From Myxococcota bacterium (GTDB lineage Bacteria; Myxococcota_A; UBA796; UBA9615; JAKLKC01): a stretch of 64,000 nucleotides of DNA. Location: positions 1 to 64,000 of the forward strand of contig JAKLKC010000030.1 of NCBI GenBank assembly GCA_023150875.1, read 5' to 3'. The notes beneath the pieces are model-generated. The model did not search any database. It saw only the letters and a list, made by a program, of their open reading frames with translations, and was not told where the DNA came from. A program made the position numbers and the translations under genes. How positions within the stretch are numbered: position 1 is the first letter of the stretch; the number at the start of each line of letters is the position of its first letter. Shown in pieces: positions 43,782-52,708 of the stretch.

Positions 43782-43797
43782 GGGCACGCTTCTTGCC
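43782..43797 (+). promoter_or_regulatory. Sigma-54-type promoter for the fn3/MYXO-CTERM-like protein
   Basis: GGGCACGCTTCTTGCC has GG (43,783-43,784) and GC (43,795-43,796) separated by ten bases, with GGCACG and TTGC matching the -24/-12 consensus. Initiation would be near 43,808, about 25 bases before the ATG at 43,832. Confidence 0.6.
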
Positions 43798-43831
43798 CAT
43801 TGCAGGGGCTCGCTCGTGAACCGGAGGACCC

Positions 43832-44596
43832 ATGCGAAGCCGATCCGCGCCCCTGGTGATCGCCGCCGGCCTGGTGGGCCTGATCGCGGCCGGCGTGTCC
43901 GGGCCGGGGGGAGTCGGGGCCCGCGGGCGGGTGGAGGAGGGCGGATCCGTCTCCGCTACCTCCGAGGTCGCCGCCCCGGGGACGGTCCAGGCGACGGGGG
44001 GCGACGGCCGGGTGACGGTGACCTTCGCCGAGGTGGAGGGGGGAGCCGTCGACGGGTACCGGATCTACTTCTCGACCTGCGACTTCGACGCCGGCGCCTG
44101 CGAGGGGGAGTCCGATCCCCGGTCCTACGTCGATCCCGCCGGCGCCGCCTCCCCGCTGGAGGTCGACGCCGCCGGGGCGGCGATGGCGCTGCGGGCCATC
44201 CGGGGCGGCGACGACGACACCGCCACCGGCGACGACGACACCGCCACCGGCGACGACGACACGGCGAGCGACGACGACACGGCGAGCGACGACGACACCG
44301 CGGGCGACGACGACGCCGAGGAGACGCTGTCGGCGACGGTGTCGCCCCTGACCAACGGGGAGACCTACCTCCTGGCGGTGGCGGCGGTGCAGGACGGCGT
44401 CGAGGGGGACTGGACCCCCGCGGTGTCGGCCACCACCGGCGCCACCGGGGGCTGGGCGGCGCTGGCCGGTGACGACGGAGCCTCCTGCGGGGAGTGTTCG
44501 GCCCCGGCGGCGACGCCGGGTGGGGCGACCGGCTCCCTGCTCCTGCTGTCCATCGGGTACGTTCTCTCTCGGCGCGGGCGCGGGCCCGGCCGATGA
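43832..44596 (+). CDS. Exported fibronectin type III protein with aspartate-rich insert and sorting tail
   Basis: 254 residues; the ATG at 43,832 follows GGAGGACCC. A signal peptide is followed by one fibronectin type III-like domain. Its first strands are PGTVQATGGDGRVTVTFAEV and VDGYRIYFSTCDFD, and the last are SPLTNGETYLLAVAAVQDGV and WTPAVSATT. Between them sits a 36-residue insert of (G/S)DDDTA repeats, placed inside the domain and not at its end. The C-terminus has CGEC, a hydrophobic helix (TGSLLLLSIGYVLS) and RRGRGPGR, like MYXO-CTERM sorting signals. A sigma-54-type promoter lies just upstream. Probably a surface protein; function unknown. Confidence 0.72.
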   Translation: MRSRSAPLVIAAGLVGLIAAGVSGPGGVGARGRVEEGGSVSATSEVAAPGTVQATGGDGRVTVTFAEVEGGAVDGYRIYFSTCDFDAGACEGESDPRSYVDPAGAASPLEVDAAGAAMALRAIRGGDDDTATGDDDTATGDDDTASDDDTASDDDTAGDDDAEETLSATVSPLTNGETYLLAVAAVQDGVEGDWTPAVSATTGATGGWAALAGDDGASCGECSAPAATPGGATGSLLLLSIGYVLSRRGRGPGR

Positions 44597-44649
44597 GGGC
44601 CGGCCGGTCGCCCCCGAGATCCCCGCCCCACGCCATGGAGAGACCGAAG

Positions 44650-45390
44650 ATGCCGTCCTTCCGCTCCACCATCGCCCTCGCCGCCCTCGCCGCCTCCGCC
44701 CTGGCGGCTCCGGACGCCGGGGCGGCCTTCCTGCAGGAGCCCGACGAGTCCCCGAAGTGGTTCACCACCTCCTTCGGGCCCCGCTTCATGCTCATCGAGC
44801 AGCAGGCGTACCGCGACGTGTACGCCGACAGCGGCCTCGCCACCGCCTTCCAGCTCACGTTCGGCTGGGTGCCGATCTCGCGTTACGTGGACGTGGAGAT
44901 GGAGCTGGGGATCGCCTACGCGGGCCGGTGCGGCAGCGCCGTGAACGTCGAGACCTCGGAGCAGAGCGCCGACCGGGTGCTCCTCAAGATGTTCCCGCTG
45001 TCGGCGGGGGTGCTCCTGGGGATCGATCCCGTGCCCGAGTTCCCCATCGTGCCCTTCGGGAGGGTGGGGATCGAGGTGGTGCCCTGGAGCGAGACCGACG
45101 CCGAGGTGACCCTGTCCTCCGACGACAGCCCCCTGGGCGAGATCTGCGGCGCCTCCGGCGGAGGCTCGACGACCCGCGGCGCCGAGTGGACCTGGCACGC
45201 CGGCTTCGGCCTCCAGATCCTCCTGGACCGCATCGAGCCGGCCCGGGCGTCGGCGCTGGACGCCAAGGCGGGGATCAACGACACGTACCTCGTCCTGGAG
45301 GCCCGCCGCGCCTCCACCCTCGCCCGCAGCGCCGGCGGCGTCGACCTGACCTCGTGGTCGGTCCTGGCGACGCTGAAGTTCGCCTACTGA
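44650..45390 (+). CDS. Exported outer-membrane beta-barrel-like protein
   Basis: 246 residues. The ATG at 44,650 was chosen because GGAGAG lies seven bases upstream, although the ATG at 44,635 is in frame. The Sec signal is STIALAALAASALAAPDAGA. The mature protein alternates hydrophobic and polar residues (WFTTSFGPRFMLIEQQAYRD, TAFQLTFGWVPISRYVDVEM, LSAGVLLGIDPVPEFPIVPF) and ends LATLKFAY, a C-terminal aromatic as in barrel proteins. It is 53 bp downstream of the preceding gene and probably on the same sigma-54-dependent transcript. No exact family recognised. Confidence 0.65.
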   Translation: MPSFRSTIALAALAASALAAPDAGAAFLQEPDESPKWFTTSFGPRFMLIEQQAYRDVYADSGLATAFQLTFGWVPISRYVDVEMELGIAYAGRCGSAVNVETSEQSADRVLLKMFPLSAGVLLGIDPVPEFPIVPFGRVGIEVVPWSETDAEVTLSSDDSPLGEICGASGGGSTTRGAEWTWHAGFGLQILLDRIEPARASALDAKAGINDTYLVLEARRASTLARSAGGVDLTSWSVLATLKFAY

Positions 45391-45411
45391 CCGCCCGGTC
45401 CTGGGATCCCG

Positions 45412-48400
45412 TCAGCCCGGGGTGGCCACGACGTCTCCGGCGTCCCGGGTGGGCCAGGCGCCGCCGGGGCCCGGGGCGAGGCCCCAGGTGGCGGCGGGGT
45501 GCGCGGACCAGGACGGCAGCCAGGGAGGGGGCGCAAGGGGATCGGGGGGGGAGATCAGGCCCTCCGCCGCCTCGGGCAGCAGGGGGGCCATCGTCCCTTG
45601 GACCACACGGTCCCGTACCGCGTCCCACGCCGCCGCCCCCAGGTCCACCGCCCGCAGGGATCCCCGGGCGTCCACGGCGAACCCGATCCGGGCGGGGGTG
45701 TGTGCGCGGACGCACAGGGCCTCCTCGGGGGGGCCCCGGAGGGCCGCCAGGGGGCCGGGCCAGGCCGGCTCCACCAGGGCCAGGGCGGCGAGGGCCAGGG
45801 CGGCGCGGCGCAGGGTGGCCCTCTCGTCGGTGGCGGGGCCGGGATCGGCGCCGGGCAGGCGGGCGGCCCAGGCCCGGGGGGCGGCCAGCTCCGGGGACAG
45901 CACCGCGTCGGCGGGGGCTTCGGGGCGTAGCGGATCGGGGAAGGCGCCGAGCCAGGGGAGCCAGGCCCCCGCCGGGGTCCCGGCGTGGAGGATCAGCCCC
46001 CGGCCCAGGGGGTCGAAGGTCTCCTCGGGGACGGGGAGGGGGATCCGGCCCCGCGCCCGCACCGCCAGGGCGTCCCGGAGCATGTCCGCGGCGGGCACCG
46101 CCACCCGGGGCTCCCCGGACACCAGGGGGAGGAGGACGAGGTGCCCGGTGCTCCCGGGGGGGACCTCCCCCAGCAGTTCCAGCAGGCCGAGGACGGGCAT
46201 GGGCTCGGGGGCGGTGGGGCCCGGCACCAGCCAGCCGCGGCCGGGGAGCTCGGGGAGCAGGGACTGGAGGGAGCCCCCGGCGGCGCCCAGGCGGGACCCG
46301 GCCCACAGGGGCAGGGGAGGGCCGAAGGGGAAGAGCAGGGAGTCCGCCCGGGCGGGCGCCAGCCAGGGGCGCAGCAGGGCCTGGGCGGGGCTGGCCAGGC
46401 CGGCGACGTCCCGGGGCACCCCGATGGGGGGAGGGGCGAGCACGGGGTGGCCCGGGGGTGGCTCGGGGCGGGGGGGAAGGGCCGGAGGTCCGGCGTCGGC
46501 GCCGATCCGGACCGCGCCGCCGGCGTCGAGCACTCCGGCGGGGGCCCCGGTGGGGTCCTGGAGGCGGGTGAGGGTCGCCTCCCCGAGGGCCCTCCCGGCC
46601 CAGCCCAGCCCGGCGGGATCCGGGACCTCCAGCGCCCCGTCCCGGCCCACGTAGGCCCACCCCCCGAGGGAGGGGGCGGCCCCAAAGGACGCCGGGACGG
46701 CGGCGGGGGGCGGCGAGGACTCGTCCACGACGTCGGGCACCTCGCTCCAGGGCTCCCAGGAGGGGTCGAGGAGCCGGAAGTCGTCGGGGTCCGAGGCCAG
46801 GTCGGTGGCGTCCTCGGAGGGGTGCCAGGCCTCGTCCCCGGGCGCGGCTCCCGGGGCGGCGGCGTAGGAGCGCAGCGGGACCTCCGCCCCGTCCTCGATG
46901 GAGCGCAGGGCCTCGGGCCGGCCCGCGGCGTCCCGCTCCAGCGCCAGGCGGGCCAGGGGGAGGCCCCCGGGGTCCCGGTACTCCACGGCGTCCACCCGCC
47001 CGCCGGGCCCCGGGATCCGCACCAGCTCCGCGCCCGTGGGCGTCCGTCCCGATCCGGGCCGGCCGTCCCGGTCGTAGCGCAGGTGGGCGGTGCCCCGGCC
47101 GGCGGCGTTCACCGAGGTGGGCCTGCCCGCCGCGTCCCTCCCGATGGACAGCCCCCCCGCCCCGGGGGAGGCGACGGAGGAGAGGCGGCCGTCGGCGCCG
47201 TAGCCCAGCAGCAGCGCCCCCCCCGGGACTCCGCCCGCCTCGCCTGCCCGGGCGGAGATCGGGCGGCCCGCCGGGTCGTGGGCGAGGCGCGTCTCCCCTC
47301 CCGGCCCGGCGATCCGGCGCGGCATCCCCGCGGCGTCGTGCTCCACCGCCCGCGCTCCCCCCTCGCCCTCGCCGGCCCCGGGACCCGCCGAGGCGAAGCG
47401 CCCCGAGGGATCGTGGCGCACCGAGAGGGCCGCCTCCCCGGGGCGGCCCACCGCCACCACCCGGCCCGCGAGGGAGCGCAGGGTCGTTCCCGGAGGGGGA
47501 ACGGCGTCCTCGCCGGGGCGGGGCGGAGGGGCGGAGCCGATGGAGGCGACGGCGCCATCTCCTTGATATTCCAGTGAGAATCCGCGCCCGCCCGGCGGGC
47601 CCGCCCCCAGCCAGTCCCCCGCCCCGGAGGTCCGCAGGGCCCGCCAGCGCCCCAGGCGATCCCAAGAGAGGCGGGCGGCGCGGCCGGAGGGGTCCAGGAG
47701 GGCGGTGGGGAGGCCGGCGGCGGTGCGGCGCAGGCGCCAGGCTCCCCCGGGGAGCACCACCGCGGAGAGGCGATCGGCCTCGTCCAGGAGGAGCCCGGCG
47801 CGGGCGCCGCTGGGGGAGGTGACCGAGGCCAGCCGGCCCCCGCTCCGCCCCATGGCCCACGTCTCGCCGTGGACGTCCCCCAGGGCCACCGGCCGGCCGG
47901 CGTCGTCCCGGGTCACCGAGACCTTCCCTCCGGCGGGGTCGTGGAGGGCCCGGACCTCGCCCCCGGGGCCGAGGTCGAAGCGGTGGCGGGCCCCGGCGGC
48001 GGAGGCGGCCACCACCCGGCCGGCGCCGTCCCGCTCGAAGGCCAGGGGCGCCCCGCCGGGGAGGGTCGGCCCGGCGTCCGAGACGGCGATCTCGCCTCCC
48101 CCGGGGGGCCTCAGGGAGCGGACCCGCGCCGCGGGACCGCGCTCCACCTCGAGCCAGGGGGAGGCGGGGCCGGAGATCCGCTGCACCAGGCCGGCCCCGT
48201 CCCGCAGGAGGCGGAAGGTGCCGGGGGCCAGGGAGATCGAGGCGAGGCCCCCCGCGGGATCGTAGGCCACCTCGGTCCCGTTGCCCCGGGCGTCCGCCAG
48301 GCGCGCGATCCGGCCGCGGGCGTCCCGGGCGACGTCCAGGCGGGCGCCGTCGTCGGCGGTGGCGGAGGAAAGGCGCCCGGCGGCGTCCCGCCCCAGGCGC

Positions 48401-50148
48401 AAGGTGGCGGAGGTGGGGCCGGTGAAGGCGACGACCTCGCCCCCGGCGGCGCGGTGGAACGTGAAGTCCCCCTCTCCGGCGGCGTCCAGCCCGGTGATCC
48501 TCCCCGCCCCGTCCCTCCGGACGGTGAAGCCGGCGAGCTGGGGGGAGAGGACCCGCGCCAGGCGGCCGTCACTCCCCCAGCCCAGGGTGGCGGACGCCGC
48601 CGCCGGCCCCTCGATGGCCGAGAGGCGCCCCCCGTCCCAGCGCACCGCGGTCCGCCGTCCGGCGGCGTCCACGATGGCCGTCACCCGGCCGTCGCCGTCC
48701 CGCTCCAGGGCGAGGGAACCCGCCCCCGTGGTGAGCTCCGACAGGCGGCCCTCCCCGTCCCAGGCGAAGGAGGCCGGGGCATCGCTCCCCACCCGGACCT
48801 CCAGGGGGCGGGCTCCCGATCCGTCGAAGCGCACGGTCTCCTCGGGTCGCCCCGGGACCCGCACCCGGCGGGTGGCGCCGTCCAGGTCCCAGTCGACGTC
48901 GAGGCGAGGGATCCCGGGGGCGGACGCGGTCACCCCCGCCCGGCCCTCCAGGAAGTCGCCGCGCCAGTCCAGGTCCAGGTGGGCTCCCGGCCCCGCCACC
49001 GCGACCACCCGGTCCAGGCCGTCGTAGCGGACCCGCACGGGGGAGGCGCTCCCCGCGTCGGAGAGGGCGGTGAGGCGGCCGGAGGGGTCGTACTGGAGGA
49101 CGTGGCGGACCCCCGGGCCGGCGATCTCCACGAGACGTTCCGCGCGCCAGCGCAGCTCCACGCGCCTGCCACCGGCGTCCTCGGCGGCGACGATCCGGCC
49201 GTCCGGGCCCGCCTGGAGGCGGAGGGAGATCCCGCTCCCCCTCACCTCGGAGGGGCCCGAGGGTCCGGGGAAGACGGTGAGCACCGCCCCCGAGGCGGAG
49301 CGGGACTCGGCGAGGCGTCCGTCGGCCGAGAAGCGCTCGGTGGCGCCGTCGGGGAGGGTGCGGCGCCAGCCGGCGCCGTCCCGGACCAGGGTGGAGGGCC
49401 CCCGCAGGTCGGAGCGGTACTCCGCCGCCGGCTCCCCGGCGTCCTCTCCCCGGTCCTCGGGGCCGCCGAGCCAGCGGTGCTCCATGTCGGCGAGGAAGGC
49501 GGGATCGGTCCGCAGGCGCTCGCGGAAGGCGCGGCCCAGGGGGATCCCGGGCTCGATCAGGGCGCCGTTCCGGGTCCGGGCGTCGACGATCTGGTCGACG
49601 AGGCGGTCCAGGGCCTCCCCGCGGGCGGCGCCGGAGTGGTAGGGGTGGAGGAAGCCGTCGGCCTCGGCCACCACGGCCACCGCCGAGGAGGCGTCCAGGA
49701 CGCGGGTGCCGAAGGACCAGGACCAGCCGGGGGCGAGGGCGGGATCCCCGGGCCCCCGGTGGTCGTACCACAGCACGAAGGGCGCGGCGGGGTCGACGGC
49801 GCGGGGGTCGAGGAGGGGGAAGGCCCCCACCAGCCGCCCCGACAGCAGGGAGACCGACAGCGCGGGGCCGGCGGCGGCGAAGAGGTCGATGGCGATCCCC
49901 CTCCCCCCCTGGTCCCCGGGACCGGAGACCACTGGGTCGTGGACGGGGACGGGCGCGGGGGTGCCGGCCCCCCCGGCGCGGGGAGGCGCGCCCAGGGCCC
50001 CGAGTCCCAGCATCGTCAGCGCGAGGGCGAGGGCGCGGCGGCGGCGAGACCGGAGCCCGCGCGGATCCGGCCCGGCGCCGCCCCCACCGGCGCCGCCCCC
50101 GTGGCCGCCGCGGCCCCCGCGGGCGATCGGCTCCATCCTCAGGTCCAC
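45412..50148 (-). CDS. Giant exported RHS/YD-repeat protein
   Basis: 1578 residues. The GTG at 50,148 has GGAGGGAG ahead; the ATG at 50,136 is an alternative. A signal anchor (RRRALALALTMLGLGALGAP) follows a Gly-rich start. From about 280 to 1080 there are dozens of short YD-like repeats, such as YDPSGRLTALSDAGSASPVR and LRYDRDGRPGSGRTP, which wind into a hollow beta shell. The typical RHS-core sequence that autocleaves and a toxin-like C-terminus are absent. Instead about 400 residues of Ala/Pro/Leu-rich sequence follow (from SPAQALLRPWLAPARADSLL). No VgrG, Hcp or immunity gene flanks it. A surface structural role is as likely as a toxin role. Confidence 0.75.
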   Translation of the reverse strand: MDLRMEPIARGGRGGHGGGAGGGGAGPDPRGLRSRRRRALALALTMLGLGALGAPPRAGGAGTPAPVPVHDPVVSGPGDQGGRGIAIDLFAAAGPALSVSLLSGRLVGAFPLLDPRAVDPAAPFVLWYDHRGPGDPALAPGWSWSFGTRVLDASSAVAVVAEADGFLHPYHSGAARGEALDRLVDQIVDARTRNGALIEPGIPLGRAFRERLRTDPAFLADMEHRWLGGPEDRGEDAGEPAAEYRSDLRGPSTLVRDGAGWRRTLPDGATERFSADGRLAESRSASGAVLTVFPGPSGPSEVRGSGISLRLQAGPDGRIVAAEDAGGRRVELRWRAERLVEIAGPGVRHVLQYDPSGRLTALSDAGSASPVRVRYDGLDRVVAVAGPGAHLDLDWRGDFLEGRAGVTASAPGIPRLDVDWDLDGATRRVRVPGRPEETVRFDGSGARPLEVRVGSDAPASFAWDGEGRLSELTTGAGSLALERDGDGRVTAIVDAAGRRTAVRWDGGRLSAIEGPAAASATLGWGSDGRLARVLSPQLAGFTVRRDGAGRITGLDAAGEGDFTFHRAAGGEVVAFTGPTSATLRLGRDAAGRLSSATADDGARLDVARDARGRIARLADARGNGTEVAYDPAGGLASISLAPGTFRLLRDGAGLVQRISGPASPWLEVERGPAARVRSLRPPGGGEIAVSDAGPTLPGGAPLAFERDGAGRVVAASAAGARHRFDLGPGGEVRALHDPAGGKVSVTRDDAGRPVALGDVHGETWAMGRSGGRLASVTSPSGARAGLLLDEADRLSAVVLPGGAWRLRRTAAGLPTALLDPSGRAARLSWDRLGRWRALRTSGAGDWLGAGPPGGRGFSLEYQGDGAVASIGSAPPPRPGEDAVPPPGTTLRSLAGRVVAVGRPGEAALSVRHDPSGRFASAGPGAGEGEGGARAVEHDAAGMPRRIAGPGGETRLAHDPAGRPISARAGEAGGVPGGALLLGYGADGRLSSVASPGAGGLSIGRDAAGRPTSVNAAGRGTAHLRYDRDGRPGSGRTPTGAELVRIPGPGGRVDAVEYRDPGGLPLARLALERDAAGRPEALRSIEDGAEVPLRSYAAAPGAAPGDEAWHPSEDATDLASDPDDFRLLDPSWEPWSEVPDVVDESSPPPAAVPASFGAAPSLGGWAYVGRDGALEVPDPAGLGWAGRALGEATLTRLQDPTGAPAGVLDAGGAVRIGADAGPPALPPRPEPPPGHPVLAPPPIGVPRDVAGLASPAQALLRPWLAPARADSLLFPFGPPLPLWAGSRLGAAGGSLQSLLPELPGRGWLVPGPTAPEPMPVLGLLELLGEVPPGSTGHLVLLPLVSGEPRVAVPAADMLRDALAVRARGRIPLPVPEETFDPLGRGLILHAGTPAGAWLPWLGAFPDPLRPEAPADAVLSPELAAPRAWAARLPGADPGPATDERATLRRAALALAALALVEPAWPGPLAALRGPPEEALCVRAHTPARIGFAVDARGSLRAVDLGAAAWDAVRDRVVQGTMAPLLPEAAEGLISPPDPLAPPPWLPSWSAHPAATWGLAPGPGGAWPTRDAGDVVATPG

Positions 50149-50187
50149 CCCGCTCCCTCCGCCCCGCGGTCCGGCGCGGACCCGGCG

Positions 50188-50193
50188 AGCATA
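50188..50193 (-). promoter_or_regulatory. -10 box for the RHS protein gene
   Basis: TATGCT on the minus strand (50,193-50,188) lies about 40 bp before the GTG at 50,148, predicting a start near 50,181. It matches the TATGCT upstream of 6,308. No good -35 element is visible, and the region upstream enters the 73-bp tandem repeat. Confidence 0.35.
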
Positions 50194-50200
50194 CCGCGGG

Positions 50201-50346
50201 TCCGGGTGTCAGGCACCAACACTTTTACATTTCGCCTCCGCCGCCCCCGCCGAGCACGCGGCGCCGGAGCTGGTCCGGGTGTCAGGCACCAACACTTTTA
50301 CATTTCGCCTCCGCCGCCCCCGCCGGGTACGCGGCGCCGGGGCTGT
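50201..50346. repeat. 73-bp tandem duplication with GGTGTCAGGCACC motif
   Basis: Unit one (50,201-50,273) and unit two (50,274-50,346) differ at only four positions. Each contains the small palindrome GGTGTCAGGCACC followed by AACACTTTTACATTTCGCC, then a Pro-codon-like GCC tract and GCGGCGCCGG. A degraded relative (ACCACTTTCACATTCC) is at 54,991-55,006. The short palindrome with a conserved AT-richer tail looks like a repetitive extragenic element. Confidence 0.75.
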
Positions 50347-50435
50347 TCCCGCCCGGGCTTTCGGGCTAACGTGCGCCCCTTCCCGCGGGCTCGGTGGGGG
50401 CGAGCCCCAGGGGCCCGCGGGTGCGGGGGCTGCCG

Positions 50436-52649
50436 ATGGTGGTCGGGGATCCGGGTCCGGTGGAGGTCCCGTCCGGCCGGAACCCCCTCCCGCGGGGGTC
50501 CGGGCCGCGGATCGCCGTCGCGGGGGCGGTCCTGCTGGCTTCGGTCGCCCTGGCCGCCGCCACCACCACGCCGGCTCCCCCCGCCGCGCCTCCCCCCCTG
50601 GACCCGCCCCTGGCCTGGCCAGCCTGGGGGGCCCTGGGCGCGGTCCTGTGCGCCCTCGCCGCTCCGCGCCGCCGCCGCCTCTTCGGCCCCCTCGCCGCCG
50701 CGGCCCTCGCCGCCGTCGCCCTGTACGCCGCCCACGGCCACCTGCGACCGGGCTTCCCCATCGCCCACGACCGGGAGACCCACCTGTGGGGCCTGTGGTC
50801 CCACTTCCGCTGCCTGCTGGACGGGGATCCCTGGCCGCGGTGGAACCCCTACCTGGGCCTGGGGATGCCGCTGCTCCAGTACTACCCGCCGGCCATGCTC
50901 TACCTGGCGGCGATCCCCATGGCCCTGGGCGCGTCGCCGGTCCAGGCGGGGGCCTTCGTGGTGGTGGTCGCCGCCCTGGCGACGGGGGCCACCCACGCCT
51001 GGGCGGCCCGCCGCCTCGGGTGCGGTGCCGCGGGATCCCTGGTCGCGGCGACGGCGGCGATGCTCGGCCCCTACCGCCTCTTCGACCAGACCTACCGGTT
51101 CGCCCTGGGGGAGCTGCTGGGGATCTCCCTCGCCCCCCTGTTCCTGGTGCTGGGGCGCGAGGCCGCCCGCTCGGGGGGGAGGCGCCGGTGGCTCGCCTTC
51201 GCCGCCGCCGCCAGCGCCCTACTGCTGACCCACCCCCTCACCGCCCTGATGGACGGGGTGGTCCTGGGGGCCTGGCTGGCCGCGGAGTCGGCGTGGGAGC
51301 GCCGGGGGGCAAGGACCGCCGCCCTCCGCCTCGGCCGGCTGGCGGGCGCCAGCCTCCTGGCCGCCTCCCTCACCGGCGCCTGGCTCCTGCCCGCCGCCCT
51401 GGAGCACGGGGACCTCGCCCTGCGCCACTTCGTGCCCGGACCCGACCGGCCGATCTCCCGCAGCGCCCTGGAGCCCCGGGACCTCGTGCGGCGCCGGACC
51501 TGGACGACCTACGCCGTCCGGCGGACCCGGACCCCCGGCGGGGTCGATCCCGCCGACGCCCTGCCCTTCTACGTGGGGGCGGTGCTGCTGGGGGCGGCGG
51601 TGGCGGCGGTGGCGCTGGGGGCCGGTGGCCGCAGGAGGGCTGAGGGCGCCGGGGGGGAACGCGAGCCCGGCGAGGCGGCGATGGCCCTCGCCCTGCTGGC
51701 CTGCCTGGCCCTGACCTGCGGCGTCGGCTGGCCCCTGATCCAGGCGGTGCCTCCGCTGCGGAGCATGCAGTTCCTCTGGCGGTTCCTGGGGCCGGCGACC
51801 ACCCTGGCGGCCCTGTTGTCGGGGCGGCTGGTCGTTCGGGCCTCCCGGATCCACCCCCGCGCCGGCACCGGGACGGCCATGGCGGTGGCGGCGCTGCTGG
51901 TGGCGGACGCCCACCCCTACACCGGCACCACGGGCCGGCTGCAACCCTACGAGGGGGTGGTCCGGCCGCTGCGGGGGAAGCCCGCCCCCCCGGGGGAGCA
52001 GTGGGCCCCGGTGGAGGTCCCGGCGGAAGGCATGACGCGGGTGGAGCTGCTGCGCTACCCCCCGAGCACCCCGTCGCCGCGGATCGCCAAGGCGCGGCGG
52101 GTGTACCCCGAGTACATGCCGCTCCCGGCCTACCGGCGCTACTACCTGCCCTCCCAGGCCGGGGACGGGGGGGAGCGGGTGGCGGCGGCCTACGGGGTGT
52201 CGCTGCGGGTCCCCGACGGCCGGCGGCCTCCCCGGGGGCTGCCGGCGCGGGCGATGGTGGCCCTCCGCCCCGAGGCGGAGCGCGGCTCCCGGGACCTGCC
52301 GGGCGCCCGGCTGGAGGTCGAGCCCGAGTCCCTCGGGATCGCGCTCCCCCCGGGCCACGGCGGCGGCCGCCTCCGCGTCTCCTTCGCCTGGTATCCCGGC
52401 TGGCGGGTCCGGGTGGACGGCGGGCCCTGGACCGACGCCGGCGGCGCCGTGGGCCTCCTCGCCGCCAACGTCGCCCCGTCCGCGCGGAGGGTGGAGTTCC
52501 GCTACACCCACGCCACGCCCGCCAGGAGGGCCGGGATCGCCGCGTCGCTGCTGGCCTGCCTGGGGATCGGGATCGGCGCGGTCCGCGCCCGGGGCCGTGG
52601 GGAGCGGCCCGCGTCACCCCGGCTCCGGGAGACCGGCACGGGACCCTGA
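50436..52649 (+). CDS. Polytopic membrane protein, PTPS-related / GT-C type
   Basis: 737 residues from the ATG at 50,436 (a GTG at 50,394 would add 14 residues). About eleven hydrophobic helices occupy residues 25-500. The first large loop has GFPIAHDRETHLWGLWSHFR, then PWPRWNPYLGLGMPLLQYYP. This is typical of the membrane proteins annotated as '6-pyruvoyl-tetrahydropterin synthase-related', whose acidic loop resembles that of GT-C glycosyltransferases. The C-terminal 200 residues form a periplasmic beta domain (LRVSFAWYPGWRVRVDGGPW) plus a final helix. It may flip or transfer lipid-linked sugars, but no substrate is known. Third GT-C-like protein in the window. Confidence 0.7.
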   Translation: MVVGDPGPVEVPSGRNPLPRGSGPRIAVAGAVLLASVALAAATTTPAPPAAPPPLDPPLAWPAWGALGAVLCALAAPRRRRLFGPLAAAALAAVALYAAHGHLRPGFPIAHDRETHLWGLWSHFRCLLDGDPWPRWNPYLGLGMPLLQYYPPAMLYLAAIPMALGASPVQAGAFVVVVAALATGATHAWAARRLGCGAAGSLVAATAAMLGPYRLFDQTYRFALGELLGISLAPLFLVLGREAARSGGRRRWLAFAAAASALLLTHPLTALMDGVVLGAWLAAESAWERRGARTAALRLGRLAGASLLAASLTGAWLLPAALEHGDLALRHFVPGPDRPISRSALEPRDLVRRRTWTTYAVRRTRTPGGVDPADALPFYVGAVLLGAAVAAVALGAGGRRRAEGAGGEREPGEAAMALALLACLALTCGVGWPLIQAVPPLRSMQFLWRFLGPATTLAALLSGRLVVRASRIHPRAGTGTAMAVAALLVADAHPYTGTTGRLQPYEGVVRPLRGKPAPPGEQWAPVEVPAEGMTRVELLRYPPSTPSPRIAKARRVYPEYMPLPAYRRYYLPSQAGDGGERVAAAYGVSLRVPDGRRPPRGLPARAMVALRPEAERGSRDLPGARLEVEPESLGIALPPGHGGGRLRVSFAWYPGWRVRVDGGPWTDAGGAVGLLAANVAPSARRVEFRYTHATPARRAGIAASLLACLGIGIGAVRARGRGERPASPRLRETGTGP

Positions 52650-52708
52650 GCCGACGTCGGCGGGGAGGGGGGCGGCGGCCGGGCGGCGGGCGCCCCGCGC
52701 CGTCGACT

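Noticed and set aside
45275-47860. Long minus-strand frame overlapping the 3' end of the RHS gene
   Set aside because: Wrong frame of the RHS gene, with shuffled Arg/Gly/Pro composition and no motif.
45412-50148. Polymorphic toxin or contact-dependent inhibition system
   Set aside because: No toxin domain, no immunity gene, no VgrG, Hcp or PAAR neighbour, and no RHS-core cleavage site.
50201-50346. CRISPR array or attachment site
   Set aside because: Only two copies, whole-unit duplication with no unique spacers, and no integrase nearby.
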